Shown: positions 50,140 through 59,655, numbered from the stretch's first letter. The stretch: 64,000 nucleotides of DNA from Phycisphaerae bacterium (GCA_035275405.1 DATEMU010000014.1:62001-126000); one strand, 5' to 3'. Made by a program: numbers and translations. Notes: generated by a model from the sequence alone, not told the origin.

Positions 50140-51186
50140 ATGCGGATCGCGCAGGTGGCGCCGTTGATTGAGAGCGTTCCCCCCAAGCTGTACGGCGGGA
50201 CGGAGCGCGTAGTTTCCTATTTAACGGAGGCCCTGGTTGAATTGGGGCATGAGGTGACGCTGTTTGCCAGCGGTGATTCAAACACGCGGGCCCGCCTGGT
50301 ATCGCCCTGCGAGCAGGCGCTGCGGCTGGGGAATGGCTGTGCTGACCCGTTGGCGCATCTGTTCGTCATGCTGGAGATGGTGTTTCAGCGGGCGGCTCAA
50401 TTCGACGTGATTCACTTTCACATCGACTACCTGCACTTTCCGCTCTCACGGCGGTTTGGGCCGCAGACGGTCACGACGCTGCATGGCCGGCTGGATATCG
50501 CCGATCTGGTCCCGATCTATCGGGAATTTTCGGAGATGCCGGTCGTGTCGATCTCCGACGCCCAGCAGGCGCCGCTACCGTGGGTGAACTGGGTGGACAC
50601 CGTGCCCCACGGTTTGCCGGACCTGTATCAATTTCGCGACGGGAGCGGAGGGTACCTTGCGTTTTTGGGTCGGATTTCTCCCGAGAAACGGCTGGACCGG
50701 GCGATCACGATCGCGCGGCGCGTGGGAATGAAATTGCGAGTGGCGGCCAAGATCGATTCCGCCGATCGGGCGTATTTCGAGAAGGAGATCGCGCCGTTGT
50801 TGACGACGCCGGGCGTGGAGTTTGTGGGGGAAATCGGAGAAGATCAAAAGGAGGAGTTTCTCGGGGACGCGGCGGCGCTGCTGTTCCCGATCGACTGGCC
50901 GGAGCCGTTTGGACTGGTGATGATCGAGGCGCTGGCGTGCGGGACGCCGGTGATCGCGTATCGGCGGGGATCGACGCCGGAGGTGGTCGTCGACGGCGTG
51001 ACAGGGTTCCTGGTGGAGGATATTGAGGGCGCCGTCAAGGCGGTGCGGCGGCTGGATCGGGTCGACCGACGGCGCTGCCGCGATTATTTCGAGGGCCATT
51101 TCACGGCGGAGCGGATGGCGCGGGATTATCTGAACGTGTACGCGAGGCTGTGCAGTCTCCATGAATACAGCACGACTGCGGCGTGA
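50140..51186 (+). CDS. Family 4 glycosyltransferase
   Basis: 348 residues. GT-B retaining glycosyltransferase: N-terminal IAQVAPLIESVPPKLYGGTERVVSYLTEAL, and HFHIDYLHFPL; C-terminal domain with LAFLGRISPEKRLDRAI, GTPVIAYRRGSTPEVVVDGVTGFL (the E-x7-E donor-binding motif, here EPFGLVMIEALACGTP). Substrate is not evident. It overlaps the next gene by 26 bp and precedes a glycogen-type glucosidase, so alpha-glucan or trehalose-related chemistry is plausible; inference. Confidence 0.9.
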   Translation: MRIAQVAPLIESVPPKLYGGTERVVSYLTEALVELGHEVTLFASGDSNTRARLVSPCEQALRLGNGCADPLAHLFVMLEMVFQRAAQFDVIHFHIDYLHFPLSRRFGPQTVTTLHGRLDIADLVPIYREFSEMPVVSISDAQQAPLPWVNWVDTVPHGLPDLYQFRDGSGGYLAFLGRISPEKRLDRAITIARRVGMKLRVAAKIDSADRAYFEKEIAPLLTTPGVEFVGEIGEDQKEEFLGDAAALLFPIDWPEPFGLVMIEALACGTPVIAYRRGSTPEVVVDGVTGFLVEDIEGAVKAVRRLDRVDRRRCRDYFEGHFTAERMARDYLNVYARLCSLHEYSTTAA

Positions 51187-53359
51187 TCGGCAGGAAATCA
51201 TCCTCGTGGATGAGCAGTTTTACGTGCTGGCCGCGTCGTCGCGGGCGGACGATCGCACGCGCGTGCTCAAGCATGGCGACACGTTCGGGGTATTTGATCG
51301 GTATGGCGACGTGCAGCCGGCCGGAATCGGAGAACAGGGGCTGTATCACGAGGGGACGCGCTATCTCTCGCGGTACGAACTTTTCCTGGGAACGTCGCGT
51401 CCGCTGCTCCTTAGTTCGAACGTGGGGGAAGACAACCTGGTCCTGACGGCGGACCTGATGAACCCCGATCTCGCGAACGGGGACCATTCGGCGGCAATCC
51501 CGCGCGGCAGCGTACACGTTTTGCGATCGCGCCTGATCCGCGATGCGACGTGCTACGAGCAACTGCGGTTGCGAAATTTCGGTCTGCAACCGGTGAGTTT
51601 TTTGCTGGCCTTGCGGATGGCGGCGGATTACGCGGATATGTTTGAGATTCGAGGGATCGAGCGGACGCGGCGGGGGCGACTCTCTTCTCCGGCGGTGACG
51701 GACGATGCGCTCACGCTGGGGTACGAGGGATTGGACGGCGTGCGGCGTTTCACGCGCGTCTCCTGCGAGCCGCCGCCGGATCGCATGTCGGACGAGGGAA
51801 TGGAGTTTGACGTGCAGTTGGGCGCGCGGGAAGAGCGGGTGCTGGAGTTGCAGATTCAGTGCACGGCCTCAGAGGTCTGGGCAGCGCGCGACGAGGGGTT
51901 TGATCGGTCGCTGTCGCGCTCCGTGGAAGAGATGCGGTCGCACCTCTCGGCGACGTGCGAGGTCACCACGTCGAACGAGCAGTTTAATGACTGGCTGTAT
52001 CGATCGCGGAGCGACTTGCTTCTGATGCTGACGGAGATGAACCACGGGCCGTACCCGTACGCCGGCATCCCCTGGTTCAGCACGGTGTTCGGGCGCGACG
52101 GGATTGTGACGGCGCTACAGACGATGTGGCTGGATCCGAATATCGCGCGCGGGGTGCTCTCCTATCTGGCGGCAACGCAAGGAGACCGCGTGGTCGATGT
52201 ACTGGACGAGGAACCGGGAAAGATCATCCACGAGGTTCGCCGGGGAGAGATGGCGGCGACCGGAGAGGTCCCGTATGGGCGTTACTACGGGAGCGTGGAT
52301 TCGACGCCGTTGTTTATCGTATTGGCGGGTGAATACTATCGAGCGACGGGGGATCGGGAGTTTTGCGCGCGGCTGTGGCCGCACGTGGAGCGGGCGCTGG
52401 AGTGGATCGATCGCTTCGGCGACGCCGATGGCGACGGGTTCGTGGAGTACGCGTCGCATTCTCCGGGGGGCTTGAGAAACCAGGGTTGGAAAGACTCCGG
52501 GGATTGCATTTTTCACGCGGATGGAACCCTGGCGGAAGGGCCGATTGCGCTGTGCGAGGAACAAGGTTACGTGTATGCCGCACTCGATCGCGCGGCTGAG
52601 ATGTGCGAGGCGCTGGAGTGCCGGACGCGGGCAGAGAGCTTAAGCCGGCGGGCGGAGGAACTGCGCGAGCGGTTTTGTCGGACATTTTGGGATGACACAC
52701 TGGGACTGTACGTGTTGGCGCTGGACGGGGAGAAGCGACCTTGCCGAGTCGCGGCGTCCAATGCGGGGCAATGCTTGTTTACGGGGATCGCCCGGCCCGA
52801 GCATGCTCAGCGGATCGCCGAACGGTTGATGGATCGCCCGATGTTCAGCGGATGGGGCTTGCGGACGCTGGCGGACGATCAGGCGCGGTACAACCCGATG
52901 TCGTATCACAACGGATCGGTCTGGCCGCACGACAATTCGCTGATCGCGCTAGGGTTGGCGCGGTATGGGCAGACGGAGGCGGCGTCTCGGCTTTTGGGCG
53001 CCATGCTCGATGTTTCCCTCTTCGTGGAGTCGCATCGGTTGCCGGAATTGTTCTGCGGGTTTGAACGCCGCGGGGGCGAAGGGCCCATCCTTTATCCGCT
53101 GGCCTGCTCACCGCAATCGTGGGCGGCAGGGGCCGTGTTTCTGATGCTGCAGGCGTGCATGGGCCTGCGCGTTCGGGCAGACCGGAGGGAGGTCGTATTC
53201 GATCAGCCGACGCTGCCGGAGTTCCTGCAGCGTGTACACATGCGGAATCTGCCGGTCGGTACACAACGAATCGACGTCGTGCTGGAGCGCGGTGTGGGCG
53301 ACGTGTCGGTGCGCCTGACGCGGCGAGCGCCGGGGGTGCGGGTCGTGACCGTCAAATAG
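51161..53359 (+). CDS. Amylo-alpha-1,6-glucosidase-like (glycogen debranching) enzyme
   Basis: 732 residues beginning inside the previous gene (26-bp overlap, a translational-coupling arrangement). An N-terminal debranching-type beta domain (residues 18-240: EGLYHEGTRYLSRYELFLG is wrongly split in many, here GLYHEGTRYLSRYEL) is followed by an (alpha/alpha)6 barrel. Catalytic-region motifs are PWFSTVFGRDGI, EVPYGRYYGSVDSTPLF, WKDSGDCIFHADG and NGSVWPHDNSLIALG. The family cleaves alpha-1,6 branches or processes similar alpha-glucans. The close partner glycosyltransferase suggests glucan turnover, and the trehalose genes at 12.6-17 kb may draw on the same pool. Confidence 0.9.
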   Translation: MNTARLRRDRQEIILVDEQFYVLAASSRADDRTRVLKHGDTFGVFDRYGDVQPAGIGEQGLYHEGTRYLSRYELFLGTSRPLLLSSNVGEDNLVLTADLMNPDLANGDHSAAIPRGSVHVLRSRLIRDATCYEQLRLRNFGLQPVSFLLALRMAADYADMFEIRGIERTRRGRLSSPAVTDDALTLGYEGLDGVRRFTRVSCEPPPDRMSDEGMEFDVQLGAREERVLELQIQCTASEVWAARDEGFDRSLSRSVEEMRSHLSATCEVTTSNEQFNDWLYRSRSDLLLMLTEMNHGPYPYAGIPWFSTVFGRDGIVTALQTMWLDPNIARGVLSYLAATQGDRVVDVLDEEPGKIIHEVRRGEMAATGEVPYGRYYGSVDSTPLFIVLAGEYYRATGDREFCARLWPHVERALEWIDRFGDADGDGFVEYASHSPGGLRNQGWKDSGDCIFHADGTLAEGPIALCEEQGYVYAALDRAAEMCEALECRTRAESLSRRAEELRERFCRTFWDDTLGLYVLALDGEKRPCRVAASNAGQCLFTGIARPEHAQRIAERLMDRPMFSGWGLRTLADDQARYNPMSYHNGSVWPHDNSLIALGLARYGQTEAASRLLGAMLDVSLFVESHRLPELFCGFERRGGEGPILYPLACSPQSWAAGAVFLMLQACMGLRVRADRREVVFDQPTLPEFLQRVHMRNLPVGTQRIDVVLERGVGDVSVRLTRRAPGVRVVTVK

Positions 53360-53417
53360 GCCGACCCACGCCAAGTCAAATCATCAGAATCTGAAAAAGC
53401 TGAACCCATGCACCGGG

Positions 53418-54494
53418 TTACTGAGAGCCCGAAGCGAACCTTCGCAGGAACCCCAGGCTGTCCGCCTGCGACGCCGCCTCGTTAAAGACGGAGAGGGTGT
53501 CGGAGAAAATGCCGTTCAGCTTGACGAAGACCGACTCGTACACGTCCAGTGAGCCCTGGTACACGATCCCCGCCAGGATGCGGGCGTTGTCGATGAGAGC
53601 GTCGCGATTGTAGGCCCAGCGATCCGGGTCGAGCAGCTGCGGTTCGAACTCGTCGCGATAGCGCGCCCGCAGGGCGTCGAACTCCGCCTGGCGTCCTTCA
53701 ACAATTGTGGACGAGGCGTCTCCCCGGTCGGCCGCCGCGCGGTAATAGGCCCCCATCGTCACATAGAGGGCGATGACGTAGTCGTCGATGACTTTTTTGT
53801 CCGCGAAGCGCGACCGCGCGGCGACGGCTTCGGCGGAGTCGGCCCCGTAGGTCTGCTCGAAAAAGGTCTGCGCCGCCTGGCGGCCGACGAACGTCGCCAT
53901 ACCTTCGTTGAAGTTTCCGTCGCCGATCTTGAAGATCGTGGTGTGCAGCATTTCGTGGAGAATGAGTTCGGCCAACTCGATCTCATCCATCTTGAGGTTC
54001 GACTGCCGCACGGGATCGGCGATGAACCCGAGCGTCGAAAAGCCGGGCGTCCGGCCGAAGAAGACGTCGTACCCATTCGCGATCAGGGCGTCGGCCTCGG
54101 CGCGGGCCAGGGATTCGTCGAAGAACCCCTTGGTCGAAATTGCGCCGACGAACGGCAGGTCCCAGCGAAACGGTGTGAGGCTGTCCTTCGCGCTGGCGGA
54201 GATCACAAAGGCCGCCGGCTCCATCCCGTTCATTTCAAAAACCGTGTAAGCATCCGTCTCGCGCAGTCCGATCCGCTCGATGCCGAACAGTCGTACCTCC
54301 TGCACCAGGCGAAGCTTCGCCTTCTCTTCCTCCGAGATTTCCGGATCGTCTAACGCATCGGCGATGGGCATGACGCGGACCGAGCGCGACAACTGTCCGA
54401 AGGCCAGGTGCAGGAAATAACCGCCGTCGCAGCCGGCAAGCCAAAGCGCGCAGGCGGCCGTGAAGCTCCAGCGAATTCGCGCGCCCAACGGCAT
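53418..54494 (-). CDS. Predicted aminopeptidase (HExxH zinc protease) lipoprotein
   Basis: 358 residues from ATG 54494, preceded by GAGAGGGG with good spacing (ATG 54515 is possible but less supported). Signal peptide ends at LAGC, a lipobox. The catalytic motif is LILHEMLHTTIF, followed after 10 residues by FNEGMATFVG, which supplies the third ligand Glu; this is the predicted aminopeptidase family Aminopep (PF10023). The upstream GISTKGFFDE-like stretch (VGAISTKGFFDESLA) and YDVFFGRTPGFSTLGF match the family. It acts outside the cytoplasm. It lies in convergent arrangement with the preceding debranching gene. Confidence 0.88.
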   Translation of the reverse strand: MPLGARIRWSFTAACALWLAGCDGGYFLHLAFGQLSRSVRVMPIADALDDPEISEEEKAKLRLVQEVRLFGIERIGLRETDAYTVFEMNGMEPAAFVISASAKDSLTPFRWDLPFVGAISTKGFFDESLARAEADALIANGYDVFFGRTPGFSTLGFIADPVRQSNLKMDEIELAELILHEMLHTTIFKIGDGNFNEGMATFVGRQAAQTFFEQTYGADSAEAVAARSRFADKKVIDDYVIALYVTMGAYYRAAADRGDASSTIVEGRQAEFDALRARYRDEFEPQLLDPDRWAYNRDALIDNARILAGIVYQGSLDVYESVFVKLNGIFSDTLSVFNEAASQADSLGFLRRFASGSQ

Positions 54495-54606
54495 GGAACG
54501 ACCCCTCTCAAACATCAACGAGGATACCCCCCATTTTACCCCGTCTCAGGCTCCCGGCCAAATCGGAAAGACGCCATCTTGGCTTCTGGGCTGGTTCCCA
54601 AAAAAG

Positions 54607-54633
54607 AAGCCCGCCGAACACCTCGGCGGGCTT
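54607..54633 (-). terminator. Intrinsic terminator
   Basis: On the minus strand an 11-bp stem AAGCCCGCCGA/TCGGCGGGCTT with a 5-base loop is followed by six T. It ends transcripts from the DUF1579 gene, from which it is separated by the 93-bp element at 54649. Confidence 0.88.
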
Positions 54634-54648
54634 CGCAAGTGAATCCAG

Positions 54649-54741
54649 GGGTGGCACGGTCTGACCGCAAAGCGGGCAGGCCGTGTTGGATCCCGGCGCG
54701 CCGGGACTCCACGGCCTCGCTGCTGCGAGACCGTGCCACCC
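54649..54741. repeat. MITE-like palindrome with GGGTGGCACGGTCT ends
   Basis: The 14-bp ends GGGTGGCACGGTCT and AGACCGTGCCACCC are perfect inverted repeats 93 bp apart. Inner stems (CCGTG/CACGG and CCCGGCGCGCCGGG) make a cruciform. It has no coding frame and lies between a gene stop and that gene's terminator. Confidence 0.88.
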
Positions 54742-54763
54742 GAACTGTCAATTAGACGGACCT

Positions 54764-55354
54764 CTAACCGCGCGTGCTCGTCCCCGTAATGTCCATCATC
54801 TTTTCCTTGCCGAGGAGGCCCTTGTGGTATTCCGACCAGGTCCATTCGATGGTGTTGTCGTCGGGCATCTTCATCGTGCCCTCGCCCACCGTTTCCATCC
54901 CCATCGCCGGGTTGCGGCTGCTGGCATCCAACGACCATGTCCGAGTCTGCTCGTTGTACGTCATCCAGCCCTCGCCGGACCCACCGTGGCTGTCAAACCA
55001 CCATGACCGGTATTTCTTCTTGGCGGGATCCCACGTGTACATTCCGATCATGGACATCTTCCCCATCTCGCCCATGTCGGCGTCCATCTGCTCCATGATG
55101 TAGCGGCCGTCACACACCGACGTGATGGTGTTGCGGCCGGTCCCGGTCATCGTCTTGTCCGTGCCGGCCATCTTCATCTGGCTCGTGCCGTTCCAGGATC
55201 CGATCCACTTGTCGAGGTGCGCCATTTCCGGTGCGCGCGGCGGCGGCTTCATGTCCTGCATGCCTTGCATGTTCTGCCCGGGCTGTTGACACCCGGCAAG
55301 GGCAGCGCCGACGACACACGCGGCCAGGCCGGCCATCAGGTTTCTACGATACAT
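54764..55354 (-). CDS. DUF1579-type lipoprotein
   Basis: 196 residues with a lipoprotein signal (LAACVVGAALAGC, Cys22). The mature part is the DUF1579 pattern: LDKWIGSWNGTSQM, TGRNTITSVCDGRYIMEQMDADM, MSMIGMYTWDPAKKKYRSWWFDSHG, then the strands ending TMKMPDDNTIEWTWSEY. DUF1579 proteins are lipocalin-like beta-barrels of unknown ligand. Methionine-rich linker (QNMQGMQDMK) after the lipid anchor is a curiosity and could bind copper; inference. It ends before a MITE-like palindrome and a terminator. Confidence 0.85.
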   Translation of the reverse strand: MYRRNLMAGLAACVVGAALAGCQQPGQNMQGMQDMKPPPRAPEMAHLDKWIGSWNGTSQMKMAGTDKTMTGTGRNTITSVCDGRYIMEQMDADMGEMGKMSMIGMYTWDPAKKKYRSWWFDSHGGSGEGWMTYNEQTRTWSLDASSRNPAMGMETVGEGTMKMPDDNTIEWTWSEYHKGLLGKEKMMDITGTSTRG

Positions 55355-55701
55355 GGGAAATTCTCCTATGAGGTTTCGGTTGGCATCCCGCCCCGCGGCG
55401 AGAGCGCATTCGCGAGTGTACGTGCCCCAGCCGGACGTGAAAAGATAGGGCCCTCGCCTCGGGAGCCGTCGGTTTCATCTTGAGAATGCGACAGTTAGCT
55501 CAGGAGGGCGTGGACGAGCCCGGCGTTTTCTCCTCCTTTATGTCCCATTACCGGACATGTCATCGTTGTGCGGGCCTATACGGAACGATACCTATGGTTG
55601 GCGGGGAAGGCCTCAGCTTACCATTCCCAGAGGTTGTTGCGTCCGGGGAGAATCGGAACCCATCGTGTGGGCACCATCCCAACTCGGTTGTACCTCGTCC
55701 C

Positions 55702-56121
55702 ATGAACCAGGAGGCCGCGCCAGTACGAGATGCTCTCGCCGCGCTGCGTGAGGCGTGCATCAGTTGCCAATCGCTCATCGGAGCGGCCGGGGGCGTGGTG
55801 GAGGACTCCCAGTTTCGCCGGCGGTTGGACGAGCGCCGCGCGGCTTGGACACAGATATCCCAAACGTGCGCCTCGCTGCTTCAGGAATTCGGAGAATCGC
55901 CTGAAGAGGAACCCACGATTGCGCCGACACTGCACCGCGCGTGGGTCAAGATCAAGGCCGCTATTGATGACGAAAAGGGTATTGTGAAGGAATGTCTGCG
56001 GCGCGAAGACATGGTGCGCGAAAAGCTCGAAACGGCGTTGCGGTACGATTTGTCCCCCTCGACTCGCTCGAAATTGCGCGCTGTTCTCGATCGCGTCGTC
56101 TCGCTCGATGTGCCGCCTTGA
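55702..56121 (+). CDS. DUF2383/PA2169-type four-helix bundle protein
   Basis: 139 residues from ATG 55702; the longer frame upstream is not supported. Residues read as four helices (VRDALAALREACISCQSLIGAA; SQFRRRLDERRAAWTQISQTCASLLQEFG; IAPTLHRAWVKIKAAID; VKECLRREDMVREKLETALRYDLS), matching the DUF2383 family whose members resemble ferritin-like bundles. The usual LHRxW motif is present as LHRAWVKIKAA. Function unknown, often linked to stress. It precedes the two-component genes on the same strand with 290 bp between; that gap holds no further gene. Confidence 0.75.
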   Translation: MNQEAAPVRDALAALREACISCQSLIGAAGGVVEDSQFRRRLDERRAAWTQISQTCASLLQEFGESPEEEPTIAPTLHRAWVKIKAAIDDEKGIVKECLRREDMVREKLETALRYDLSPSTRSKLRAVLDRVVSLDVPP

Positions 56122-56410
56122 CCGTCGATTCCGCCGCGGGCGGTGTGTTCCTGTACGCACCTTGTCGGCGTGGGCAGCGCAACTCTCCATCGAGTTTTCC
56201 TGCGATTGACCGCGGGGAGGTAAGTCCCTGCGCCGCCCCGGGGGGCGACGCCTGGCCCGGGCCCGGGGCCCACGGATCCTCCGTCGATGATTCCGATCCT
56301 GCGACCGGACAGAAGTTATCCGGAGCCCTGTCGGGAGTAGTATATAATAGAGATGACCGGGTATTTGTCCGCTTGCATCAATCCCGCCGGGCCGCGGGAG
56401 GACGGGTGTC

Positions 56411-58963
56411 ATGGATCTTCATGCACCGAGCAATCTATGGGGAGTCGCTTCGGGCATGAAGTCTCGGAACGACTATTCTCAGTCGGTCGGGGACGCGGAG
56501 GAAGGGCGGTCCTCCGAGCGCGAGGCGCTCGCGCGGCTGCAGGCCGTCGTCGGAACCGCGGTTGACGGGATCATTACCATCGACGATCGCGGGGTGATCG
56601 AATCCGTTAATCCGGCGGTCGTCCGCCTCTTTGGATATTCCGAGGAAGAATTGATCGGGCAGAACGTCCGTGTCCTCATGCCCGAGCCCTTTCGCGGCGA
56701 GCATGATCGTTACCTTTCCAACTATCGCGAAACCGGCGAGCGCAAGATCATCGGGATCGGCCGCGAGGTCCGGGGCCGCCGCCGCGATGGAAGCGTGTTT
56801 CCCCTGGAACTTGCGGTCAGCGAGACGTGGCTGGGCGAGCGGAGGATCTTCACGGGGATGGTCCGGGACATCAGCGCGCGGGTCCGTTCGGAACAGGCCC
56901 TGCGCGAGAGCGAGGAGCGTTTCGCCGCGTTCATGCGTTATTTGCCCGGCGCCGCCTGGATGAAAGACCTGTCCGGCCGTTACGTTTATGCGAACCTCGA
57001 AGCCGAGGCCGTCTTTAATACGCCCCTGGAACACCTTCGCGGAAAAACCGACGAAGATATTTTTCCCGTCGAGACGGCCCGGCAGTTTCGCGAGAACGAC
57101 CGGCGGGCGATCGAAGAGGGGGGCAGCCTTCAGACGATCGAAGTGCTCCAACAGAAAGACGGCGTGACACATCGTTCGATGGTTCGGAAGTTCACCGTTC
57201 CCGGATACGACGGCGAGCCCGCCTATGTCGCCGGCGTCGCCTTTGACATCACCGACTGGCTGGCCGCGGAAGAGGGCCTCCGCGCCAGCGAGGAACGCTT
57301 CCGGCGAATGGCGGACAGCGCCCCGGTCATGATCTGGATGAGCGGGACCGACCGGCGCTGTACCTGGTTTAATCGCTCCTGGCTCACGTTTACCGGCCGA
57401 ACGTTGACGCAGGAATTGGGCGAGGGCTGGTTGGAAGTCGTTCATCCCGACGATCGCGAGCGATGCATGGAAATCTATGTCGCCGCGTTCAACCGGCGCG
57501 ATCCATTCGAGATGGAGTTTCGTCATCGCCGCTACGATGGAGAATACCGCTGGGTCCTCGACGCGGGGGTGCCGTTGATCCGCGACGACGGATCATTTAC
57601 CGGCTACATCGGTTCCTGCCTCGACATTACCGACCGGCGACGCAGTGAGGAAATTCTGCGCGGCCGCGTTCGGGAGCGGGCGGTGGAACTCGCCCAGGCC
57701 AACGAGCGCCTGCGCGAGGAGGTGGAGCAGCGCCGGCGCGCCGAAACCCTGCTGGCCCATGAGAACCACATCCTCGAACTCGTTGCCGCCGGGGGAGCGC
57801 TGGGGATCGTCCTGGAAACTTTATGCCACACACTGGAAGAACTCATGCCGGGTGCGAAATGCGTGATGCGCTTGCCGCCTCATCCTGCGCCGGTCAATTC
57901 GGGGACCAACGGCCGATCGCCCGTCGACCCCCGGCCCATCTCCGGCGTTGACATTTTCGGGTCGCACGCGGTCGTCGGCCCTCCGCCGCCGTTGTGCGGC
58001 AAACGAACCATTGTCGAGGCGGTGTCCGGTGATCGGATCGGCATCATGCGCCGCCGGCGGGGGTTTCTCTCTTATTGGATCGAGCCGATCCTCGCTCCCA
58101 ACGGCGATCTGTTGGGTGTGGTCGCGGTCTACGGGACCGCGGAAGGCGCGCCTTCGCCTTCCGCCCTCGCTTCCGTCGACGCCGTGGTGCGCCTCGCCGC
58201 CCTGGCGCTGGAGCGGGCCAGCGCCGAAGAACGCGCCCGACACCAGCTCGCGCAATTGGCCCACGTCTCGCGTCTCGCGACGATGGGAGAAATGGCCTCC
58301 GGACTGGCGCACGAACTGAACCAGCCGCTCTGCGCGATCGTCAACTTCGCCGAAGCCTGCGTGGAACTGGTGCAGTCGGATCACGCCGATCCTGCGGAAC
58401 TGCAAAGGGCTTTTTCCGACGTGGCCAAGCAGGCCGAGCGCGCCGGCGAGGTCATTCGGCGCCTCCGCGAATTCGTCCGCCGGCGCACCCCCGAGCGCCA
58501 ACCCATCGATCCCAACGACATCGTTCGTGAGGTGTTGGCCCTGACCCAGCCCGAAGCGCGGCGCGATGAGATCCAGGTGCGTCTGAAGCTGGCCTCTCGT
58601 CCCTTGTCCGTCATGGCCGACCCGATTCAGCTTCAGCAGGTCATGGTCAATCTGGTGCGCAACGCCTGTGATGCCATGCGCCAATCTCCGCCCAACAAGC
58701 GCGTCCTGACCATCCAGACCGCACAGCAAAAGGACCTCGTTGAAGTGCAGGTCAGCGACAGCGGCGCGGGGGTGCCCGAGCCCCTTCGTGAAAAACTCTT
58801 CGAGCCGTTCTTCAGCACCAAGCACGAAGGCCTGGGCCTGGGCCTGTCCATCAGCCGATCGATCCTGGAAGTTCATAGCGGTCGTATCTGGGCGACGCCC
58901 AACGGCGCCCGGGGTACGACCTTTCATTTCACCCTTCCTTCACTTCGGAGAAAAAAGCCATGA
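56411..58963 (+). CDS. Multi-PAS sensor histidine kinase with FixL-like heme PAS
   Basis: 850 residues, GGAGG before ATG. PAS1 (about residues 40-160) is FixL-like: LMPEPFRGEHDRYLSNYRETGERKIIGIGR keeps the proximal heme His (His98, FixL His200) and, 20 residues later, the distal Arg (Arg118, FixL Arg220), the same spacing as in the rhizobial oxygen sensor. PAS2 (165-290) and PAS3 (290-410) follow, then a linker and a GAF-like segment (about 480-600). The kinase core has H-box HELNQPL (His634), N-box NLVRNACDAM and G-box DSGAGVPEPL. It overlaps the FixJ-like regulator start (ATGA). No transmembrane helix, so a soluble oxygen- or redox-responsive kinase is a reasonable inference. Confidence 0.92.
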   Translation: MDLHAPSNLWGVASGMKSRNDYSQSVGDAEEGRSSEREALARLQAVVGTAVDGIITIDDRGVIESVNPAVVRLFGYSEEELIGQNVRVLMPEPFRGEHDRYLSNYRETGERKIIGIGREVRGRRRDGSVFPLELAVSETWLGERRIFTGMVRDISARVRSEQALRESEERFAAFMRYLPGAAWMKDLSGRYVYANLEAEAVFNTPLEHLRGKTDEDIFPVETARQFRENDRRAIEEGGSLQTIEVLQQKDGVTHRSMVRKFTVPGYDGEPAYVAGVAFDITDWLAAEEGLRASEERFRRMADSAPVMIWMSGTDRRCTWFNRSWLTFTGRTLTQELGEGWLEVVHPDDRERCMEIYVAAFNRRDPFEMEFRHRRYDGEYRWVLDAGVPLIRDDGSFTGYIGSCLDITDRRRSEEILRGRVRERAVELAQANERLREEVEQRRRAETLLAHENHILELVAAGGALGIVLETLCHTLEELMPGAKCVMRLPPHPAPVNSGTNGRSPVDPRPISGVDIFGSHAVVGPPPPLCGKRTIVEAVSGDRIGIMRRRRGFLSYWIEPILAPNGDLLGVVAVYGTAEGAPSPSALASVDAVVRLAALALERASAEERARHQLAQLAHVSRLATMGEMASGLAHELNQPLCAIVNFAEACVELVQSDHADPAELQRAFSDVAKQAERAGEVIRRLREFVRRRTPERQPIDPNDIVREVLALTQPEARRDEIQVRLKLASRPLSVMADPIQLQQVMVNLVRNACDAMRQSPPNKRVLTIQTAQQKDLVEVQVSDSGAGVPEPLREKLFEPFFSTKHEGLGLGLSISRSILEVHSGRIWATPNGARGTTFHFTLPSLRRKKP

Positions 58964-59039
58964 ACCAACAACAAGCCGATGTAGGTGTCGCCCAACGCAT
59001 CACCTTTGCTTCGGAGAAAAGACCGATGAACCAACAACC
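58943..59039 (+). repeat. 66-bp direct duplication of ribosome-binding site and start codon
   Basis: CTTCGGAGAAAA then a few bases and ATGAACCAACAAC occurs at 58943 and again at 59009, exactly 66 bp later. Each copy has its own GGAG and ATG, so the regulator could start at 58960 (22 residues longer) or 59026. Confidence 0.9.
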
Positions 59040-59655
59040 GACCGTATTCGTGGTGGATGACGATCAGCCGGTTCGCAAGTCGCTGGACATGCTGATTCGA
59101 TCCGTCGGGCTGCCGGTGGAGACCTACGCCTCCGCGCAGGAGTTTCTGGAAGCCTACCGGCCCGAGCGTCCCGGTTGTCTGGTGCTCGACGTGCGCATGC
59201 CGCGGATGAGCGGGCTTGAGCTGCAGGAGCACTTCAACGCGCAGGGCGTGAAGATTCCGATCATCTTCGTGTCCGGTCACGGCGACGTGCCGATCGCGGT
59301 CCGCGCCATCAAGAACGGCGCGGTGCAGTTCATGGAGAAGCCGTTCAGCAAGCAGCTCCTCCTGGAATTCGTCCACGAGGCCCTGCATCGCGACGCCCGG
59401 CAGCGCGAGGGCCAGGCCGAGCACTCCAAGATCCAGGCCAAGCTCGACCAGTTGACGGATCGCGAGCGGCAGGTCATGGAGCGTGTCGTCGCCGGCAAGG
59501 TCAGCAAGGAAGTGGCCGCCGAACTGGGCATCAGCAAGAAGACCGTGGATGTGCATCGGGCTCGCGTGATGAACAAGATCGGCGTCGAATCGGTCGCCGA
59601 ACTGGTGGAAATGGTCCTGCGCGTCCGCCCGCCGAGCACGCCCGCGCCGTCCTGA
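59026..59655 (+). CDS. FixJ-type response regulator, partner of the PAS kinase
   Basis: 209 residues from ATG 59026 (MNQQPTVFVVDDD); an in-frame ATG at 58960 overlaps the kinase stop. Receiver: VDDD pocket, Asp55 in CLVLDVRMPRMSGLEL, FVSGHGDVPIAV, FMEKPF. C-terminal LuxR/FixJ HTH: LTDRERQVMERVVAGKVSKEVAAEL, then SKKTVDVHRARVMNKI. Same subfamily as the orphan at 25643. Phosphorylated by the kinase it would activate transcription, possibly in response to oxygen level if the kinase PAS binds heme. Confidence 0.93.
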   Translation: MNQQPTVFVVDDDQPVRKSLDMLIRSVGLPVETYASAQEFLEAYRPERPGCLVLDVRMPRMSGLELQEHFNAQGVKIPIIFVSGHGDVPIAVRAIKNGAVQFMEKPFSKQLLLEFVHEALHRDARQREGQAEHSKIQAKLDQLTDRERQVMERVVAGKVSKEVAAELGISKKTVDVHRARVMNKIGVESVAELVEMVLRVRPPSTPAPS

